Position numbers and translations under genes: made by a program | NCBI GenBank assembly: GCA_037074705.1 | Contig: CM073593.1 | Location: forward strand, 7,321,001-7,385,000 | From: Zhengitettix transpicula | Lineage: Eukaryota > Arthropoda > Insecta > Orthoptera > Tetrigidae | Reading direction: 5' to 3' | DNA: 64,000 nt | The notes under the pieces: model-generated | What the model was told of the DNA's origin: nothing | Databases searched by the model: none | What the model saw: the letters and a program-made list of their open reading frames with translations, nothing else | In this document: positions 36,501 to 47,984 of the stretch, one piece after another | How the letters are laid out: every line of letters starts with the position of its first letter | Numbering within the stretch: position 1 is the first letter of the stretch

Positions 36501-36529
<29 letters not shown>
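36501..36529. repeat. (TA)n microsatellite abutting the Helitron end
   Basis: Uninterrupted AT tract starting directly at the element boundary. Confidence 0.95.
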
Positions 36530-36530
<1 letters not shown>

Positions 36531-39500
36531 CCCATCGAGTTTTATACATTTAGTGTGACTACCATTCGGCTAGGGGATAATTTAAAGGGAATCCTGCGAC
36601 CCACCAATCTCTGTCTACCATAGTCCACTAATCCACTAGTAAGACTATGCTCATAACTAAAATCTGCAAATCTGGATTTTGAAATTCCCTTCGGTTTTAT
36701 TGGTCACTAAGCGGGATTAATTGAAGAATGAATACTTTCAGAAATTGTATGAATACTCTTGAATAGAAAGAATTACGAGTCAAATATAATAAAGGTCACA
36801 TTTCCTTGGAAAATTATGATTGGTGATTTTAACTGAGGAGCAGTGAGTCGCTTAATTGATTAGTCGAGTCGACATTGAAGACTCGAAAAATGAATCACAT
36901 TCAGGATGTAACTGCAATGGCGTGTGTGATTTACACACGCCTTCTACAGTGATGAGACTGCACGTAAGTTACGTATGATTCAAGTGTGAAAAGGTGGAAC
37001 ATTTACTAATGGATAAAGGTTGGCGGAAAAAAGAGAATGACCGAGCAGCTGCGTCTAGATGAGGCACATCTCTGGACCAGCTGCCTTCGCCAGGTGGAAA
37101 AGCAGACGGCTAAAACTGTTTTCTTTGGCATTGTGGAAGCGCACACAGACCTGCCTCTAAGATCGGATTAACGAAATCCCCTTGGAATAGAATGTCCTAT
37201 ATTTATTACTATAGATAACTGATCGAAACTCGTGTCGTTCTTCTCAGATGTCTGGCTTGTGTTTGGAAACGGGGAGTAATTCTACCCTTATAATAATAGC
37301 TAGTGGAACTCTGAAGTGTTGGTTGTCCCTTTTCACTGCATCCTTCCCCTGTCTTACAAGTTTTCTTTGTTGGAATCATAGTATTTTAGTTTAACTAAAC
37401 TTGGGCTTAAATAACACTAGGACAGTCGCCAATCAGCTTAGCGATCCCTGAAAGGTTGTATTCGATACTAATCTCGTTTATTTTCGATATTTTATTACTA
37501 ACTAATTTTTACCCTCACCATCACACGACCAATTTTGAAAAACCGCCTGTTTGCACCTATGAGTTAATATACCCTTGTTAAATTTATTTCAATCGGTATA
37601 GTCCTTTCCGAGATGTGTTGAGTATTTTTGTTTGTACATATAATTACATATATTTATTAATTGAAGTTTGGCAAGGAAATCTGTGGTTAGTTAATTTAGT
37701 AAACTATATTCTGCACTAATATTTGCCGACCTTATTCAAACTTTGAATATTATAGTGTAAATCTTTTGTATAACAGTTCACTGATTTTTGTTGCGTGTCT
37801 AGTTGGTCTCATAAGAATTTACTGCCACGTTTGACATCGTATTGGTGGTTGTAGAGCATTTGTTTTTCTTTTTAAAGACGAATGTTGCCACCCTGATATG
37901 AAGAATAAAACTTTATCTTTGACTGAATAATTACCAAGAGCATTATAGCGTGTGTCAATAAAGAGAATTTTCCTTAATATTCCTGATTTTGTCGTATGTG
38001 AAATAATTTCTTTCTGATGTCTGTGACCAGAATACGGCGCGTGTCGGCATATGGGCTTCAGGAAGGGAGCTCATTCGGGTTTACTGTTTCTTATATATAT
38101 ACCCACGAGGGGAGAGCCAAAGCAAACATACACCAATTGCCCTGAGTTACGACGCTTCTTTTCCTTGTCCACATCGTTGTCACTGGCGCGTTATAATTTT
38201 CATACATTTCCATTAAGAATCTCGCAAAGAGAATAACCGTGTGAACGGTCTGAATACCTTCGTCTTAATTCTTATATGTTGAATCAATGTATACATTATG
38301 AAGATAACGGATATTTGAGATCCACTGTATCTGAGCACACTTTGTGCAGTGAATTGGCAATGATTCGTGTGATGTTCCGTTGAAGGATGTGGATAGATCG
38401 CAAGCATATAAACCTGCGATTTCTCATAACCCCCACAGGAAGACTACTAAAGGCGTGTTTTTGCACGACCTGAACATCTGCCACTTCACATCAACATTCC
38501 GTGAAATAGCTCTTACAGGAAAGTTACCGTGCGCTGTGTGACATGTGGCACTGTATGTTGGAAGAAAACAGTGTTCAGCTCAACATTTACAGCAAATAAT
38601 CAGTAGTCATTTTGTTGGATCGTTTGCAGTTCAAATATTAAGTAGAGTTGCCTGCGATTAAATTCTGATAATTATCAGAATTATTTTTTGAACGAGTTAT
38701 TGGATTATACTTCCAATCACATAGCGACCACTTGTAATATTACAATTAGAATGCTTTACAAGTTTTTTTTAGAAATGTATCTGCTTGTTTAGCCGTCCTA
38801 ATACTCTAACACTATTTTCGGGGTAGACTTTCAGAGATCTCTTCTTCTCTACGCCATCTCCCGCGTGTCTCGCAAAACAAAAAACTGCTTTGTTTAGTGC
38901 CCTGAAATCCGTACTGTGTGTGGTATCCGACTGCCCACATTCTTCTCTGCTCTCCTCCGATTTTGACACTTGAGGTCTCGAAATTTCCAAGTTGACTAAT
39001 CGCTGATAAATGTTGGTTGGCCAAATCCATTCTATTTCCGCTTAACTAAATTCTCCCATCCGTCTACGAAAGAGATGCTTCCGGGTGTCAATTTGTTCGG
39101 CCTAATAATTTTTGGCGTCACTGGAAACTCTCAGTCATCCTTTTTAAAGCCTTGTTTTTTGTCCGCGGGTCCACTGTATCATCTCTTCCTTGTCCCAAAA
39201 GGGACGCTGACACCTTCTGGTCCAGTGGCACCATCCACCTAACCAAACAAACGTCTTCAGCATGCGAAATAGCTCGCTTTACTTTATCATTCAATACAGT
39301 TTCATGATAGTCCTACCGAAATCATATATTGGCATTGAATGGACATTATTATGTACTATTTGTAAAATATTTCTCATCCACAGGAAAAGTTTGTTTACAA
39401 AAGACGAGTTCCGTTATTTGCAAAGCCCCGTCCCAGGTAATCGTATCTTCCTGGAATTTTGACCGTGGTTCTCCCAACTTCCCTGAGTTGGCCGTTTGTG

Positions 39501-39850
39501 GTCTCTTGTCAAGGCCGCCTCCGCAAGAAGCTTGCATTCGTCACGTTTGACGAGTCACCATCGCTCCGCCCATTCACTTTCTCGCCAATCCATTTTTCGT
39601 CTCCCGTCGATTGCGAGTCCTTGTTAGCCGCACAGCTCTATCCCGAGGTCGTCGCGGAGACCAGTTCGGAAATGATTGACGGAATCCTTCTGGAGCAGTT
39701 CGCAGGTTTTGCACTTAATACGCTTACGTAAGTAAATACACCAAACATATGGCATCCAATTTCTATCAAGGAATGAATAATTCTAATTGGTCTTATATTA
39801 TTTTCAGGTCGTATGTTTTTTGGTTATTTCGTTCATATTCGTTCCTCGAT
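36530..39850. other. Unassigned stretch
   Basis: No protein domain recognised. TTTCAATCGGTATAGTCCTT near 37588-37607 is reminiscent of dispersed insect repeats. The open frames at 38051-39030 and 39262-39731 are short and unlinked. One at 39459-39731 ends just before a GTAAGT, but I found no partner exon and no known motif. Confidence 0.35.
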
Positions 39851-39865
39851 TGTTGTGGACATCGA

Positions 39866-40174
39866 ATGACTAAAAAAAATGTTAATTTTGGTTATATCGG
39901 CCAGACCAAACGATCTTTGTTAAGTAGAATTAAGGGCGTAACCAATGTAAATCTTCCACCTTATAAGCATCCTTCTATCACAAAACATTGTTTATATCTT
40001 AATCAGTCTTTCAATTTCGATAATACTATTATTCTGGAAAAGGAAGCTAATTTTAATAAAAGATTAATCTCAGGAATGTTACATATGAAGTCTAACAATT
40101 ATTCTTTAAATGTTAAACAAGACACTTCTCATTTAAACTGTATTTATGATGGCTTATTAAATAAACTTTGTTAA
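39866..40174 (+). pseudogene. Penelope-like element, GIY-YIG endonuclease domain
   Basis: Encodes VNFGYIGQTKRSLLSRIKGV, then HPSITKHCLYLNQSFNFDNT, ILEKEANFNKRLISGMLHMK and a terminal VKQDTSHLNCIYDGLLNKLC with a stop at 40172. YIGQTKRS...RIK, a downstream KHCL.LNQSF..DNT and the EKE.N..KRL block are the normal order of the GIY-YIG nuclease that ends Penelope-like proteins. The catalytic Arg and Glu appear present. The reverse transcriptase expected upstream was not found, so this is a 3' fragment that still has an open reading frame of about 100 relevant codons. Confidence 0.8.
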
Positions 40175-40340
40175 TTTATATTTGGTATTGATATTCTTTG
40201 TAACTTCGGCTATATCACTTCAGTCTATCCCTAGTATTGACGAAGATCACAACAGTTGATGGGTCGTTAATTTCATGCGTTATTGCCGTACAGACGTTAA
40301 ATGTGTTTCGATAAAGATTAAAGCCAAGCCAGTTTTGATT
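40175..40340 (+). mobile_element. Penelope-like 3' non-coding tail
   Basis: TTAATTTATATTTGGTATTGATATTCTTTGTAAC (in part) and CTATATCACTTCAGTCT match the reverse complements of 20640-20730 and 53330-53420. It includes TATTGACGAAGATCACAACA at 40236-40255 followed by GTTGAT, the same motif that in the 53-kb copy continues GATC then GAAACG. Confidence 0.65.
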
Positions 40341-41334
40341 TTAATTGGCCTGTCATGTTGTTAAAATTTTGAGAAATACTTGATTGAATATTTTTTAAGC
40401 TTTCTTAAATTGGTTTCCTCAAATAGTAGAAGCAGACGTAGGAGTTAAGTATTAATTGAAGGTTGTATTCCATAAATACTTGTGCCCCTCTCCTATTCTC
40501 GTGCCTTATATTGGACTTTATTTTAAGCTGCGGAACTGGTGGGTCGAGTCATTTCCACACGGCCTATGCTGTCGACACAACAAACATTGTAGGGATGTTA
40601 TGAGGCGAACGAAGTAACCTTCACATTAATAGGCATATTTGGTTATGGAGACCAATACTAATATCTTGATCTTTACGAAATATTATAAACAGACGGATAA
40701 AGGTTGAATGAAACGGCTTTTCCGAAATTAGATATCAACGTCGTAGTATAACGGTGAACGGGTGGAAATAATTTATAAAGTTCAACTATAACATATACTT
40801 ATTATTTAATAAAACGCCACTTGCTATATAATTGACAGCCATTAATTATGATTTGTAAATTATTATATCACGGTGCAGCTTATCAACTAAATTTTGTTCA
40901 ATGTCATCTTTTAGTGTTTTCAGCGTTCGAATGGCTTGGTCATCATAATGGAACTATGTAGTCGACTACTGGAATACTACCCAAAAATATAAAAGTTAAT
41001 AAGGTCTGAAGCTAAAAAAGAAAATCTCGAATGTGGTTCTTGCCAAAATATCTGCACAGCTATTTAAATAATTACATTAATCTGACTTCTTTTAAAAAAA
41101 ATTAAAACACCAGCTTATTAGTTAGAAAAAAATTATTATCAAATTTAAAACATAATATTTAACAACACCACGTTTCATCCCTTATTGTGACTTGTTGAGA
41201 TGTAGAATTCCAATTCAATTGAGTTATGTAAAATAAATTAAGAAACAACTTATTACAATGATTTAAATACATAGCACCCGATTACTGTGACGACTGCGAT
41301 ATAGGCATAAAAAATAATAAGAAAGGAGTTTTTA
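40341..41334. other. Unassigned AT-rich stretch
   Basis: Nothing recognised. Confidence 0.4.
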
Positions 41335-41690
41335 CTTTTTTAGTCCACATCAGGGTAATCCACATGGTGGCAACTCCCCTTTAATAACATAGGATGGGAT
41401 TTGAAAGTGAGTGTAGAGGAAGGTAGCCAAGGGTTAATTACGGCCCCCGGGCTGTGGTTTTAAGATTCTAACCGGTAAAAGTGATGCAGGGAAAACCCTA
41501 GAAAGCCTGCATCGGGTAGGTTGGGCTTTTGCTACTTGTCCCATGCACTTCCGGTGGTGGGAGAGGGGTCTAGGCCGCAAAAGGCAGCTGGCCGACTGTT
41601 CCAATAGGAATACCGCATAACTATTACTAAAGTCTGCGACCCTGTAATATACCCAACTCATAACAGACCGAGGTGCCTTGGTTTTTGTTC
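41335..41690 (-). mobile_element. Family R retroposon, copy R5
   Basis: Minus-sense copy with an A-rich end at 41335-41341 (TTTTTTAG on the plus strand). It retains CCACATGGTGGCAACTCCCC, the TAGCCAAGGGTTAA block, GCCTGCATCGGGTAGG and GACCGAGGTGCCTTGG near 41670, where two substitutions break the central palindrome. It lacks the 5' hairpin. Confidence 0.65.
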
Positions 41691-41691
41691 T

Positions 41692-42140
41692 TATTTTTTA
41701 TGAGGATAATCCACGTGGTGTCAATTCCCCTTTAATAGCATAGGAAGGGATTTAAAAGGGGGTATTCTGAACGGTGGAGGAAGGGAGTCAAGGGTTAACT
41801 AGGCTATGGTTTAAGGATCCTACCCGGCATTTGCCTAAAAGTGATGTAAAAGAAACCCTATAAAACGTCCATCAGGCAGGTCGGGCTGAAGGTACATGTT
41901 CCACGCCCTCTCCGATGGCGACTATTCCAATGGGAATAGCGGACAACTCTTACGGTATGGCCGAGGTCTGCGATCCCGGAACATACACACCTCAAAGCAG
42001 GCCGAAGTGCCTCGGCTTGTTAGAACCTTAGTTCAAATGTGGAGAGAGAATACGGTAGCCCTCTCCGTCTCTCCTAAACGGTTCTGTCTACGAGAGCTAG
42101 GACAGCTATCACAGGATTTCTTCCTACGTTTGTTCTTTTA
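41692..42140 (-). mobile_element. Family R retroposon, copy R6
   Basis: Directly follows R5 in the same orientation. It contains GGTTTAAGGATCCTACCCGG (41809), AGGCCGAAGTGCCTCGGC (41999-42016) with one palindrome mismatch, and the TTCTGTCTACGAGAGC hairpin end in degraded form. The 142-codon plus-strand frame (41896-42324) spans R6 and R7 and is not conserved elsewhere. Confidence 0.65.
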
Positions 42141-42660
42141 TATATATAGGACAACAGACTACATGAGGGTAATCCACGTTGGGCAACTCCCCTTTAATAG
42201 CATAGGAAGGGTAGAGGAAGGTAGCCAAGGGTTACTAGGGCCCCCGGGCTATATTTTGAGGATCCTACCTGGCATTCGCCTAAAGAAATGCAGGGAAAAC
42301 CCTAGAAAAACCTGCATCAGGTAGGTCGGGCATTGGGTACTTGGAGTTTGCTGTGGGGACGCAGCATTCCCTTCTCCGTGCCTCGACCAGTTTAGGAGGC
42401 AGCTGGCCGACTATTCCAATGGGAGTAGCGGACAACTGTTACCGTATGCCCAAGGTCTGTGACCCCGAAACATACACCCCTCAGAACAGGCCGAGGTGCC
42501 TCGGCTTGTGGGAACCTTAGTTCAAAAACGGAGAGGAAAAGGCATCCCCAAAGGTAGCCCCTTCGTATCTCTCCTACAAGGTTTAGCCTGCGAGAGAACA
42601 TCCCTCGCAGGTTACCTGCGAGAGAATCCTCTCGCAGGTTTTTTTTTCTTGTTCTTATTT
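42141..42660 (-). mobile_element. Family R retroposon, copy R7
   Basis: Close to R1 over most of its length, including GCCGAGGTGCCTCGGC (42491-42506). Its 5' end carries two hairpins in a row, 42587-42611 and 42615-42638. The second is a perfect 10-bp stem with a four-base loop. A T9 run (42639-42647), which reads as poly(A) on the sense strand, precedes it, as if another unit had once been joined upstream. Confidence 0.7.
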
Positions 42661-42778
42661 TACTTATCACTCACCTCTTAAGCTATCCTCTTGTACGTTA
42701 TACTGAGGGAAAACTTAAAAATAATTTTGTTTTTACAAAGTTTTTAGTAAGTATTTCTATGAGCTTTGAATAAATACT

Positions 42779-43030
42779 ATGAAGACGGCGGTGCTGGTGG
42801 TGGTGGAGGAGGAGGAGGATCCCATTGCTGTGAGAAAAAGGCGTATTGCAAGAGCTCGTAAGAATATCGGAGATTTGAACAGGATCCAGTGCGTTTGTGC
42901 GGAGGCGCAGACGAAATATATAGCGTGCAGCGGGACCGGTATTTCTAGTTCCCACACCACACAAGTGATCCTTTCGTCATCTCGCAGCGGATCAATGCAG
43001 TCAGGGTTCTATTTCATTAGCTATTATTAG
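42779..43030 (+). CDS. Small open frame of unknown nature
   Basis: An ATG-started frame of 83 codons begins MKTAVLVVVEEEEDP and continues IAVRKRRIARARK, an acidic run followed by a basic run. A hydrophobic-acidic-basic start of this kind occurs in some PIF/Harbinger-type ORFs, but that is a weak resemblance. GAATAAATACT precedes the ATG. It may be chance or a transposon relic. No further exon was identified. Confidence 0.2.
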   Translation: MKTAVLVVVEEEEDPIAVRKRRIARARKNIGDLNRIQCVCAEAQTKYIACSGTGISSSHTTQVILSSSRSGSMQSGFYFISYY

Positions 43031-43374
43031 AGTTTGCTTTATTATTATTAATGTGTTCTTAATTATTATTTTTCGACCGTTGTTTTCACGCGTTCCACGT
43101 GCTATAGAACTCATAATTGCAAGGGGTTGTTGCCAGGAAGTCTACCCCGTGACCAAGTATGGAACCGGTCAAGCTGGGCAAGGTCAACGTTACCTATATC
43201 CAGCGTTACTTAAATTCCCAGTTGATAGTCGCGTCCAAGAGAATGTAATTAAAAGGATAAACTGACTGGCTGACGTCAACGCAAAGCAGAAACTACGGGA
43301 GTTGAAATAATGAAAAATGGAATATATGGGTTCCCATTACTGTGTATGTAACCACTAAGTAATGTTTAGAACAC
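43031..43374. other. Unassigned spacer
   Basis: Nothing recognised. Confidence 0.4.
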
Positions 43375-43570
43375 TACTGTGGTGTAGTGGTGAGTGTGAC
43401 TACCTCTTATCACAGAGGTCCCGGGTTCGAATCGAGGCGAGGGCATGGATTTTTGTGAGCGTGAAACTCGTTAATCAGTTCCCCGACAAGGCAGAATGAG
43501 TTTCCTTAATTAATCGCTAATAACCTGTTAATGTTCATGTAAATAAATCAATATAAAAAAAAATTACAAC
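43375..43570 (+). mobile_element. tRNA-derived SINE
   Basis: A-box TGGTGTAGTGGTGAG (43380-43394) and B-box GGGTTCGAATC (43424-43434), at normal tRNA spacing with an AGAGGTCCCGGG context, form a pol III promoter. A non-tRNA body of about 120 bases ends in AATATA plus A9-10 (43553-43564). The head does not close a tRNA acceptor stem, so it is a SINE rather than a tRNA gene. The body carries an AATAAA-like stretch near the end. Confidence 0.75.
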
Positions 43571-46086
43571 CCGTAAAGGAATAAAAGGTGCTAATTTAAG
43601 TCGTCTTGATGCTCTGAGAAACGCTAAGGAAACGGTTTTTCTAGACAAAAAAAAAACAATAACTTTCTAAGCGACGTGGTTTCGCGCGGTAGTATTTTTG
43701 TATATTTAATTATCAATCAGAAAAGTAATTTTCTATAAGCTAATCTTTGATCTTAGGAATTAGACACGTAAATACAACAAATGGCAGGTTTGAGGACTAC
43801 TCCAGGCAGGGGCCTCTTGTTTAAGTTTAGCAATTGGTGTACATCTTCTGAGTATTCTTTTGTGCCGTTCAATCATGAGGGGATGTAATAATGGATTGTG
43901 CTGCGCTCTTTTCTGGATCCAGGAATGACGTTTGTTTGCTACGTACCTCGGGACACCCGCCGTGGATCCGTAGAGTATTTCTGATTGGCATCTTTGAATA
44001 ATGGTGCATCCCCGGAGCCCGAATGTTTCAAAGTCCTCGCATTCTTATACAATTAATATCTTTTTGGAAGATTTTATATGTTGGAATGAATAGGAAACTA
44101 TGCGGAACGGTCGCTGGAAATGAGAAGAATTAATTGAAACGCAGTGAGCACCACATTTATAAGAATTAAACTGAAATTGACGAAGGTTGGAATCTTTATA
44201 AGATATCAAAGGATAGGTCCATATAATGGAAACCTCTGTAGAAGACGTGGCAGATCACTGAACACGGTCGATCGCTGAAAATTGCCCCCCAAAAAAATGG
44301 GCAAGATGGAGACAGGATTTTAATACGTTTTGGCTCTGTTGTCCACGTGATGACGTCAGCCGTGACGCAAGCGCTGGCCCACATGCCAGCTTTGCGTGGG
44401 TGTCACATCTCCGCCCTACTTCCACACTCCCGTGACCATCTGCACCTGGAAGAGAACGCAACGCGCCCTCACCCTCGCGATACCGTCGACATATCTGCTT
44501 AATTAATTAAGAGGGCAACATTACGAATAGGATGTAATTTAATTAGAACAACTTTTCGTGTCGGGTTTATGTGTGAGCGTGTCTCTTCAGGATTCTTTGC
44601 TCGGAAATCAGAGGTAATGAATGAACCACTTAAGTAAGTTCATACAATTTCTTGAGTCCCAAGCATTTTATAATTTTCTAGTAGACATTGTACATTGTGG
44701 GTCTGCTTCATATGTAAGGTAACAAGGATTGGTACGCAGAAACAAGCCAAACCTTGATACCAAAACTCAAAAGTCTAATTATAAATGGTCAAAGAGAGCG
44801 GAAAACACATTTGGAGATACAACATTTATAAACCACACAGGGTTTTTCTCTCTTTCTCTAAAGGTCGCAGCGACTATATTTCTTTTTACAATTTATCTAA
44901 ATTGCAATAACAATATAATTGCTTACCTAAAGAATTTCCACGTAATTATGAAATAAGCTTAAGAAAGAAAAGAGCAAAACAGCCGAAAGTTGAAATGAAT
45001 AAATATTTTGTTTGGATAGATAGAAACTTCAGATCGAACTTTAGTTAAGTAAATTATCGGCGTAAAAAAACAGCTATCGAATTCCTCAAGATTGGATTTG
45101 ACAATCCATGCAGTTGCCTAAATTCTTGCTTTTGGTCCCTCTTACCAGGATGCCATTAAACCTTCTACACAACATAAGTGTTGAAGGGCGCAATGTCATA
45201 ATCGTGCACGATACTATTGCAAAATCTTTTTTTTCTTCTTAGAAATTCTATAAAATGTCATGAAATTTGTCCACACTTCACATCTATACAATTATTCATT
45301 ATTTTTAAATTTTACATCACATGAAAAGGTTCTCCAGCCCCCAATTTTTTTTTAGTTACGGGAATTAGTTTATATAGCCATAAAAGTGCTTGTGTTCTGT
45401 GTTCAGATATGAAAACCTGAAATTACTTTCTCTATATTGGGGGATTTTGTATGCAAATTTCGGGAGTTTATGACAGTTGCCAAATATTTATAAAGCTTCT
45501 TCCTTAACCACCGTCAGGTTGTACGAATTGTGAAGTTTGTATACTTCACACTTTAAAAATTGAAATTTTAATTGACGGATTTTGCAATTTTCGTAATGCT
45601 GACTTATTTCAACCATTACGAAACGGAACTAGCTTCTGAAATGTCGAGTTTCTTTAATAGATTTGGACTGATTGTTGACATAAGGAGGCGAGAAATTGTT
45701 TTTTCTTTTTTGTCCGGAGTATATCAAGCGTCGTTAATGAGGCTGATGGAGTTCCAGGCAGCAAGACAATACTCGTATCTCCCCCTTCCGAGCTTATTTT
45801 AGCGTTAATCAAGCGACAGATGTCCCGAGCCCGTGCGTGGCGCCAGCCTGAGTGGTCTGCCTCTGCATGCCTGCTCGTATTAATACGGTATGGCCTCTTA
45901 TACCGCCTCAAATAGCTGCTTCCTCCCACAACTTTTAGCAGTTACCAGATCCAGAACAAAACTTTATGTACATTTTATTAAAATACAGCAAAGTAAATTG
46001 GATTCCCATGTTCATAAAACAAAAATAAGGAGGTATCGACTGATTTTTATTAAATGCAACAAACATCATCATGAACGAAGGAAACA
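43571..46086. other. Unassigned stretch with a GC-rich island
   Basis: 44330-44480 is GC- and CpG-rich and contains CACGTG (44344-44349) next to the CRE palindrome TGACGTCA (44351-44358). No adjacent exon was recognised. Open frames of 62-101 codons elsewhere show no domain. Confidence 0.35.
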
Positions 46087-46271
46087 TTCTCAGGGTTTCC
46101 TCCCGGGTAACAAAGCGATTGTAACGCGACGTTTCGACGGCCAAATGCACGATTGTAACGCGACGTCATCTTCTAGGCGGTGTCGGGACTATTGAGAAGA
46201 TGACGACAGTGCATTTGGCCGTCGAAACGTCGCGTTACAATCGCTTTGTTACCCGGGTGGAAACCCGAGAA
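46087..46271. repeat. Near-perfect palindrome with GAAACG motif
   Basis: Arms 46087-46150 and 46209-46271 are reverse complements with only about two mismatches or indels over 63-64 bases. The 58-base centre itself pairs GTCATCTTCT (46165-46174) with AGAAGATGAC (46195-46204). Each arm carries GCCGTCGAAACGTCGCG, and on the plus strand TTGAGAAGATGACG precedes it. CpG-rich. The 101-codon frame across it is a by-product. Confidence 0.9.
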
Positions 46272-46633
46272 CTTTTTCTTCAATAAATACACCGGGAATG
46301 CCGTCGATCTTTCATCATCATAAACCGTTCTGTCGAGAAACTTCCGTCACCTATTCTTTTCACAGAACGTGAAATATTTAACTGTTGAATTTTTTTATTA
46401 TTATTACAAGGATTACTTGACACTACCAAATAGACTCAATTTCCTTTGAACATTTTCACCTAAATTTCCACATAGAGCGGTTTTCGTCTGAACGCTCCAG
46501 TGATGCAAGCTGGCACAGTTTTGTCAGAAGCAGAAAAATAAATATGTATAACTACAAACTGATAAAAAAAATTCAGCAACGCTGCTAGTACAGCGGTTCA
46601 TCTGCGCAGTGCAAAGTCAAGCGTTCCTGTTTT
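46272..46633. other. Unassigned spacer
   Basis: Nothing recognised, apart from a weak tRNA-like GCTAGTACAGCGGTTC near 46585. Confidence 0.4.
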
Positions 46634-47260
46634 TTTTTATTTATTAAAGTTAATTTTTAGTCCGTAGACTTTACAGCTGTGATAATAATAAAAACAGTAT
46701 TTTCAATTGTAAAAATTAAACAAATAACAAGGTATTTACAATTTGTAAATATTTCACATGTAAACTTGTGATCTTGGATGTGACCCTTGTCATTCCAAGT
46801 TAGAGACGAGAGAAACAGATTAACTTTTTACCGTATATTAACATATAACCGGCATGATCAATCTGGTCATTGGGGAAACTACATGTTTGAAGCGTTAAGG
46901 AGGTTATGGGGGAAGATGGGAAGAACGGATATTTAGGGAGTATGTAGTGCCAGTTGGTAAGAGGGGCTAGAGTTAGGTAATTCCAGAGTGATTTAGGGGG
47001 AGGATGATGTCAATTGGGAGTTAACGTTTTAGTCTGCGATTTTGTGAAGGAGGGGGTGGGTTACTGTAGAATAGCTCAATGGATGGTTGATGGAGGTATT
47101 TATTAGGGACTTGGTATATTTATGAATTATGGCAGGAATTAGGGGAATTTCAAGGTCTTTGTGGATAACTGAGTTGCGAAGGTACCAGGGGGAATTTGAT
47201 ATTAAACGGAGAATTTTGTTTTGTTTCTATTTTGTTGGAGTGGGAATAGGCAGTGGATCC
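46634..47260 (-). pseudogene. Jockey-like LINE, C-terminus and 3' UTR
   Basis: Minus-strand translation near 47090-47235 reads KILRLISNSPWYLRNSVIHK then DLEIPLIPAIIHKY, the C-terminal block of Jockey-type ORF2. The 3' part is the same sequence as 6786-7215 (NPPPPSQNRRLKR in this copy). It ends in an A-rich tail, the T8 run near 46631-46640. It is more complete on its 5' side than the 6.8-kb copy. Confidence 0.75.
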
Positions 47261-47984
47261 CCATATGCCACATGAGTATAACTTATTTTTCAGTTTCATA
47301 TCTTACTAGTTTAAGGATAACATAGTATTTTCTTACCCTCTTTTATTTTTTTGAGAAACAGTAAACGTTCAGGATCTTCTCTATAATAGCATAGAAACGT
47401 GGGACCTCGTCTTATAACTAGGAGTGGAATTTTCTTATATCTCACAATGTCTTCTACGTCATCGTAAACTAAAGTACCTAAAACTGTTGAAAATTAAAAA
47501 AAACATGCAAGAAGTGCAGTAAGCAAGATTTCACTGTCTGCGGAGCACCCCCGTGTACGCCTATCATCAAATTTAATCAATTAAATTGTGCACATATTTT
47601 ATAATTAAGTTTAATATGAATCACACACTAAAAGTCGTCATTGTAAAATAAGGTTCATATTTCTTTGATGATCTGAGACAGGCGCCACTCGGCCAATTCT
47701 CTTCATTTCTTGAAGCTTCTCATGACCGATACCTACCTGTTTGTTTCGGCGTGAATGAGTTCGTGAATTGCGTGCGAGCGAGTTGGTTCAAGGTCAACGA
47801 TGGTAGCTGGAGCTACGCCTCGTGGTTGCGTAATGCGAGAGCCTTCCGCCCACCTCAGTCCTCAAAGTAATATTCCTTGTCCTTCGGATGGTGAAAAACT
47901 AAAATCGGGTCTAGTTCCCATAATTTCAATTAATTACACGCATTTTGAAGCCAAGAAACAGATTTTTTTGCTAACATAATAGTA
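47261..47984. other. Unassigned spacer
   Basis: Nothing recognised. A CpG-containing stretch lies at 47670-47870 without an identifiable exon. Confidence 0.35.

Noticed and set aside
41896..42324. 142-codon plus-strand frame, the second longest outside the transposons
   Set aside because: It crosses the junction of two family R copies and runs antisense to both.
42615..42647. Rho-independent-type terminator (GC hairpin plus T9)
   Set aside because: The surroundings are eukaryotic and the T run is better read as the poly(A) of a retroposon on the other strand.
43375..43450. A functional tRNA gene
   Set aside because: A- and B-boxes are good, but the acceptor stem does not close and a SINE body with poly(A) follows.
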